Assembly (NCBI GenBank): GCA_964601355.1
Contig: CAZRNB010000011.1
Coordinates: 1 to 40,004 of the forward strand
Direction: 5' to 3'
Origin: CAZRNB01 sp964601355
GTDB lineage: Bacteria; Planctomycetota; Phycisphaerae; Sedimentisphaerales; Anaerobacaceae
Length of the DNA stretch: 40,004 nucleotides
Shown: positions 37,655 to 40,004 of the stretch, one piece after another
Layout of the letters: each line of letters opens with the position of its first letter
How positions within the stretch are numbered: the stretch's first letter is position 1
Notes under the pieces: model-generated
The model's database searches: none
The model's input: the letters and a program-made list of their open reading frames with translations, nothing else
What the model was told of the DNA's origin: nothing
Translations under genes and position numbers: made by a program

Positions 37655-38086
37655 ATGAATAGAGCACAAAAATCCGCATGGTTTGGCCTAACTATGTCAA
37701 TACTGCTTTTTATATTTTTCGTCACGAGTGTACTTGCTTTACCACGAGCATCGCTATTGTTTAATTTGCTACGGTTCTCACCAGCGTTCGGCTTTATTGT
37801 TTTACTAATCATTTTTCTGCGAAAAAAAGGCCAAGACAAAGTCAACATCGATGAACGTGATAATTACGTCAGCAGAAAAGCTTTGATTGCTGCATTTTCT
37901 TCAACTGCCGCGCTTCTAATAGGCACCTGCATGATTCCCCCATTCATTGCCGAGCCGACAACCTCGATACCGGTTCTTCTTCTGCCAGCCATGCTCTATA
38001 GTCTGTTCATTGTTTTCATCCTAGCATATTCCGTGGCGATTCTGATTCAGTACGGCTGGGGAATTAAAGGGGAAAATCATGAATAA
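37655..38086 (+). CDS. Four-helix membrane protein, first of a pair
   Basis: The 143-residue protein has four predicted membrane helices with a polar centre containing FLRKKGQDKVNIDERDNYVS. The ending YSVAILIQYGWGIKGENHE closely parallels the next gene, so the two are paralogues. GGAG precedes the ATG. It overlaps the next gene by 8 bp. No catalytic motif is evident; the pairing with an HTH gene is known for small membrane-protein/regulator operons of unknown role. Confidence 0.75.
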   Translation: MNRAQKSAWFGLTMSILLFIFFVTSVLALPRASLLFNLLRFSPAFGFIVLLIIFLRKKGQDKVNIDERDNYVSRKALIAAFSSTAALLIGTCMIPPFIAEPTTSIPVLLLPAMLYSLFIVFILAYSVAILIQYGWGIKGENHE

Positions 38087-38522
38087 AACACAGAAATGCG
38101 CATGGTTTAATTCAGTGGGGACGCTCCTATATTTCGCTTATAACATCTACTTCACTGTTGAAATTTTTATCTTGCGACGGCAGCCGGAGAGATTTGTAAA
38201 ATTCTGTTTATTTCTGGCCTTTTGGCTGGTTATAGGTATAGCAATTGTTTTCATCCGAAAAAAGCAAAGTCCGGGTGAGCCTGATTCAGACGAGCGCGAT
38301 GAACTGATTAAAAAAAGAGCAGTTCGAATAAGCTTCATTTCAGCCTGGCTGCTACTGGCGGCGGCTACCATAATCGCAGCCAGGATACTGGGACAGGATG
38401 GCTCAATTCCCGTATACTTACTGTCACTCATTAATGCTAGCGTGTTCCTTATGGCTTTGCTGATTTACTCTGTAGCCATTCTGGTTCAGTACGGCTGGAG
38501 GGGCAAAGATGGCGAAAAATGA
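38079..38522 (+). CDS. Four-helix membrane protein, second of a pair
   Basis: The 147-residue paralogue of the preceding gene has the same order: an MNKTQKCAWF start, helices, the central FIRKKQSPGEPDSDERDELI, and the ending YSVAILVQYGWRGKDGEK. It overlaps both neighbours (8 bp before, 14 bp after), which implies translational coupling and fixed stoichiometry. Confidence 0.75.
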   Translation: MNKTQKCAWFNSVGTLLYFAYNIYFTVEIFILRRQPERFVKFCLFLAFWLVIGIAIVFIRKKQSPGEPDSDERDELIKKRAVRISFISAWLLLAAATIIAARILGQDGSIPVYLLSLINASVFLMALLIYSVAILVQYGWRGKDGEK

Positions 38523-38733
38523 GTTAAAGAACCAGATTCGCAGATTACGTTTTGACAACGGCGAAATGACGCAGGAGCAATTGGCAGATAAGGCAGGTGT
38601 CACTCGCCAGACGATCATCGCAATCGAGGCCCGCAAATACGCACCATCGCTTCCTCTAGCCTTCAGGATAGCACGAACTTTCAATGTCACTATAGAACAG
38701 GTCTTTCAATATGAGGATGCTCATATAAAGTAG
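38509..38733 (+). CDS. XRE-family HTH transcriptional regulator
   Basis: The 74-residue protein is a single Cro/CI-type helix-turn-helix: NQIRRLRFDNGEMTQEQLAD, AGVTRQTIIAIEARKYAPSL and AFRIARTFNVTIEQVFQYED. Very short HTH proteins of this type often regulate the membrane protein genes they are fused to or overlap. Its TAG stop is the start of a GTAGGGTGGG palindrome. Confidence 0.88.
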   Translation: MAKNELKNQIRRLRFDNGEMTQEQLADKAGVTRQTIIAIEARKYAPSLPLAFRIARTFNVTIEQVFQYEDAHIK

Positions 38734-38784
38734 GGTGGGGCTTGCCCCACCAATAAATTATTGGTGGGCTAAAGCCCACCCTAC
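38730..38784. repeat. GTAGGGTGGG-family double palindrome between convergent genes
   Basis: GTAGGGTGGGGCTTGCCCC.. and ..GGTGGGCTAAAGCCCACC with ending CCCTAC are joined by AATAAATTATT; the whole is also palindromic. It fills the gap between the HTH gene and the GH5 gene and could end both transcripts. Confidence 0.88.
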
Positions 38785-38792
38785 CTTTCTGC

Positions 38793-39896
38793 TTACCCGG
38801 ATTTATTCAACAGTTCCAGTAACTTGCGGTCGAGCTTATGGCCGTGGAAGTCCTCGTATTGCACATCTTCACGGCCGGAGTCGAGGATGCCGAATGAGCC
38901 GCGGAAGTTCCAAAGCGCCCAGCCGATGCCGAAGCCGGTAAGAATCTCTAAAACATCTCGCAGCCAAGCCAGAAACACATCGTGCGGCGTCTTATTATAC
39001 GCACCGCCCTCACCGCAGTGCACTCCAACGCCCTTTTTTGCAAGGTCGGCCCACAACTGGTAATGCTTTTGAAGTCTGTCCCTGTCCCAGTGATGAGTCT
39101 TACCTTCCTTGTCCGGCCAAATCGGCGTGGGAAAGGGACTATCTCTATCAACCCAATTGGCACGGTAGTGACTCACCTGCGGTGGGATATAGCCACGACA
39201 GCTCTGAGCGACGCCGAGGTCAATCAGCTCCGGCACAGGGTCATTGCCGGTACTCAAACCATCTACAATTATCAAACGCTGCTTATCAACATCTTTGATG
39301 GTCTTGGTTGTAGCTCGAACCACGCGTTCATAGTCAGCCCGGCTCATATTATCTCCAGGTGCGGGAGGCTCATTGATGAGGTCAAAACTTACAGCGGATG
39401 AGGGGACACCATTGTACCTCTTTGCGAAGAGTTCCCAGTGAGAGCAAAACGCATCCAGCGCCGCCTTATCCTTCCAGAGATTGAATGGCTCTATCGAGCC
39501 CATATTGACGCAATAGCCCGGCCCGCGGTGGAAATTCAGACACGTATGTATCTTGTACTTCCGTCCCCATTCAACCACACGGTCGATATTCTCAAAAGGT
39601 TCTTCTTTAATCTTATTTACATCACTGCCGTCGATCCATATTCGGTAATCCATCGGCAGACGAATGAAATTGAAGCCCAGGTCGGCTATCCAGCGGAAAT
39701 CATCCTCTACCGGCTGGCTGTATCCTTGTTTGGTGAACAGGTACAGCAGGTTAAAGCCTCGCCATCGCGGCAGCACCGTTTGAGCGGGTGATATGCTTGT
39801 TTGTTTAGTTTCTTCCGGCTGTTTTGCGAATCCCGGCAGGGCCCTTGCTGCCACCCCAGACGCGACCATTTTCAAAAATTCTCGTCTATTCTTCAT
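38793..39896 (-). CDS. Secreted glycoside hydrolase family 5 enzyme
   Basis: The 367-residue protein has a twin-arginine type signal (NRREFLKMVASGVAARALPG), implying Tat export. The GH5 barrel shows RGFNLLYLF, LGFNFIRLPMDYRIW, TCLNFHRGPGYC, SFDLINEPPAPGDN (acid/base Glu in the NEP motif) and GVGVHCGEGGAYN (nucleophile Glu). GH5 enzymes act on beta-linked glucans, mannans and others; the substrate is not predictable here. No ribosome-binding site is clear. Confidence 0.88.
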   Translation of the reverse strand: MKNRREFLKMVASGVAARALPGFAKQPEETKQTSISPAQTVLPRWRGFNLLYLFTKQGYSQPVEDDFRWIADLGFNFIRLPMDYRIWIDGSDVNKIKEEPFENIDRVVEWGRKYKIHTCLNFHRGPGYCVNMGSIEPFNLWKDKAALDAFCSHWELFAKRYNGVPSSAVSFDLINEPPAPGDNMSRADYERVVRATTKTIKDVDKQRLIIVDGLSTGNDPVPELIDLGVAQSCRGYIPPQVSHYRANWVDRDSPFPTPIWPDKEGKTHHWDRDRLQKHYQLWADLAKKGVGVHCGEGGAYNKTPHDVFLAWLRDVLEILTGFGIGWALWNFRGSFGILDSGREDVQYEDFHGHKLDRKLLELLNKSG

Positions 39897-39980
39897 AAGA
39901 TAAATTCGGTACTACCTCATGATATTGATAAAGCTTTTTAAATATTAAAGCCGTTTGGGGCAACTAAAAAAAATCTTAGG

Positions 39981-39998
39981 TACTCAAACTGACCGATT
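39981..39998. repeat. Second copy of an 18-bp element end
   Basis: TACTCAAACTGACCGATT is identical to 27687-27704, the left end of the composite element. The window ends shortly after, so the rest of this copy cannot be seen. Confidence 0.75.
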
Positions 39999-40004
39999 CG
40001 TATT

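Overview
The window looks like chromosome of an anaerobic-type planctomycete, most likely class Phycisphaerae (Sedimentisphaerales-like). This rests on the pilin-like protein with a C-terminal DGH motif, the GH95 and GH5 enzymes, the rhamnose locus, an ECF/LTxxQ stress module and the general protein style. It is an inference from families, not a database result. There is no rRNA, no transposase gene, no phage gene and no CRISPR array. One tRNA-Arg (anticodon TCG) is present.

Layout. 1-4.2 kb: a pseudopilin, a glycogen-synthase-like glycosyltransferase, a zinc-ribbon protein and queF, all on the minus strand. 4.4-6.9 kb (+): a malectin-domain lipoprotein, then queC and queE; with queF these cover the CPH4-to-preQ1 part of queuosine synthesis (queD is not here). 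7-10.1 kb (-): pyrE, purB and an aldo/keto reductase. 10.2-12.7 kb (-): a secreted GH95 alpha-L-fucosidase-type enzyme. 13-15.2 kb (+): an LTxxQ periplasmic protein, an ECF sigma factor and two small membrane proteins, resembling a Cnr/Spy-type stress module. 15.3-27.6 kb (-): a deoxy-sugar operon read rhaB, PHP-domain protein, long zinc-type dehydrogenase, rhaA, NCS1-like transporter, LsrF-like aldolase, an SDR with an aldolase-linker remnant, and a class II aldolase/SDR fusion. This would take L-rhamnose to DHAP and a lactaldehyde-derived product. 28.2-29.6 kb (-): folC. 30.1 kb (+): tRNA-Arg. 30.2-35.9 kb (-): pheA, tpiA, secG, yicC, gmk, rpoZ, coaC, coaB. 36.2 kb to the end: an MGMT/Ogt-type gene, a PH-domain protein, a three-gene overlapping membrane/membrane/HTH module, and a GH5 enzyme.

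The unusual content is in the repeats. Three superimposed systems of non-coding-looking repeats fill the gene junctions and also enter reading frames without breaking them. (1) Arrays of degenerate 7-bp (sometimes 8-bp) units stand at most intercistronic junctions from 15 to 36 kb. The unit sequence differs at each site, the register is strict, and the array is often arranged as two inverted arms. Such arrays also lie in frame inside coaB, rhaB, ogt, the SDR and the aldolase/SDR. (2) Palindromic elements fall into several families: a GTAGGGTGGG family, a twin-hairpin family joined by a CTAAATATTTAG-like linker, and a 54-bp double hairpin with complementary loops. The 54-bp element sits in the same reading frame in two unrelated proteins and gives both the same 19-residue peptide. 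(3) Longer composite elements occur, one of them nested and bounded by short terminal inverted repeats. Several genes take their stop codon from such an element. One element, between the dehydrogenase gene and rhaA, is flanked by a 22-bp duplication that still carries what looks like the older gene end.
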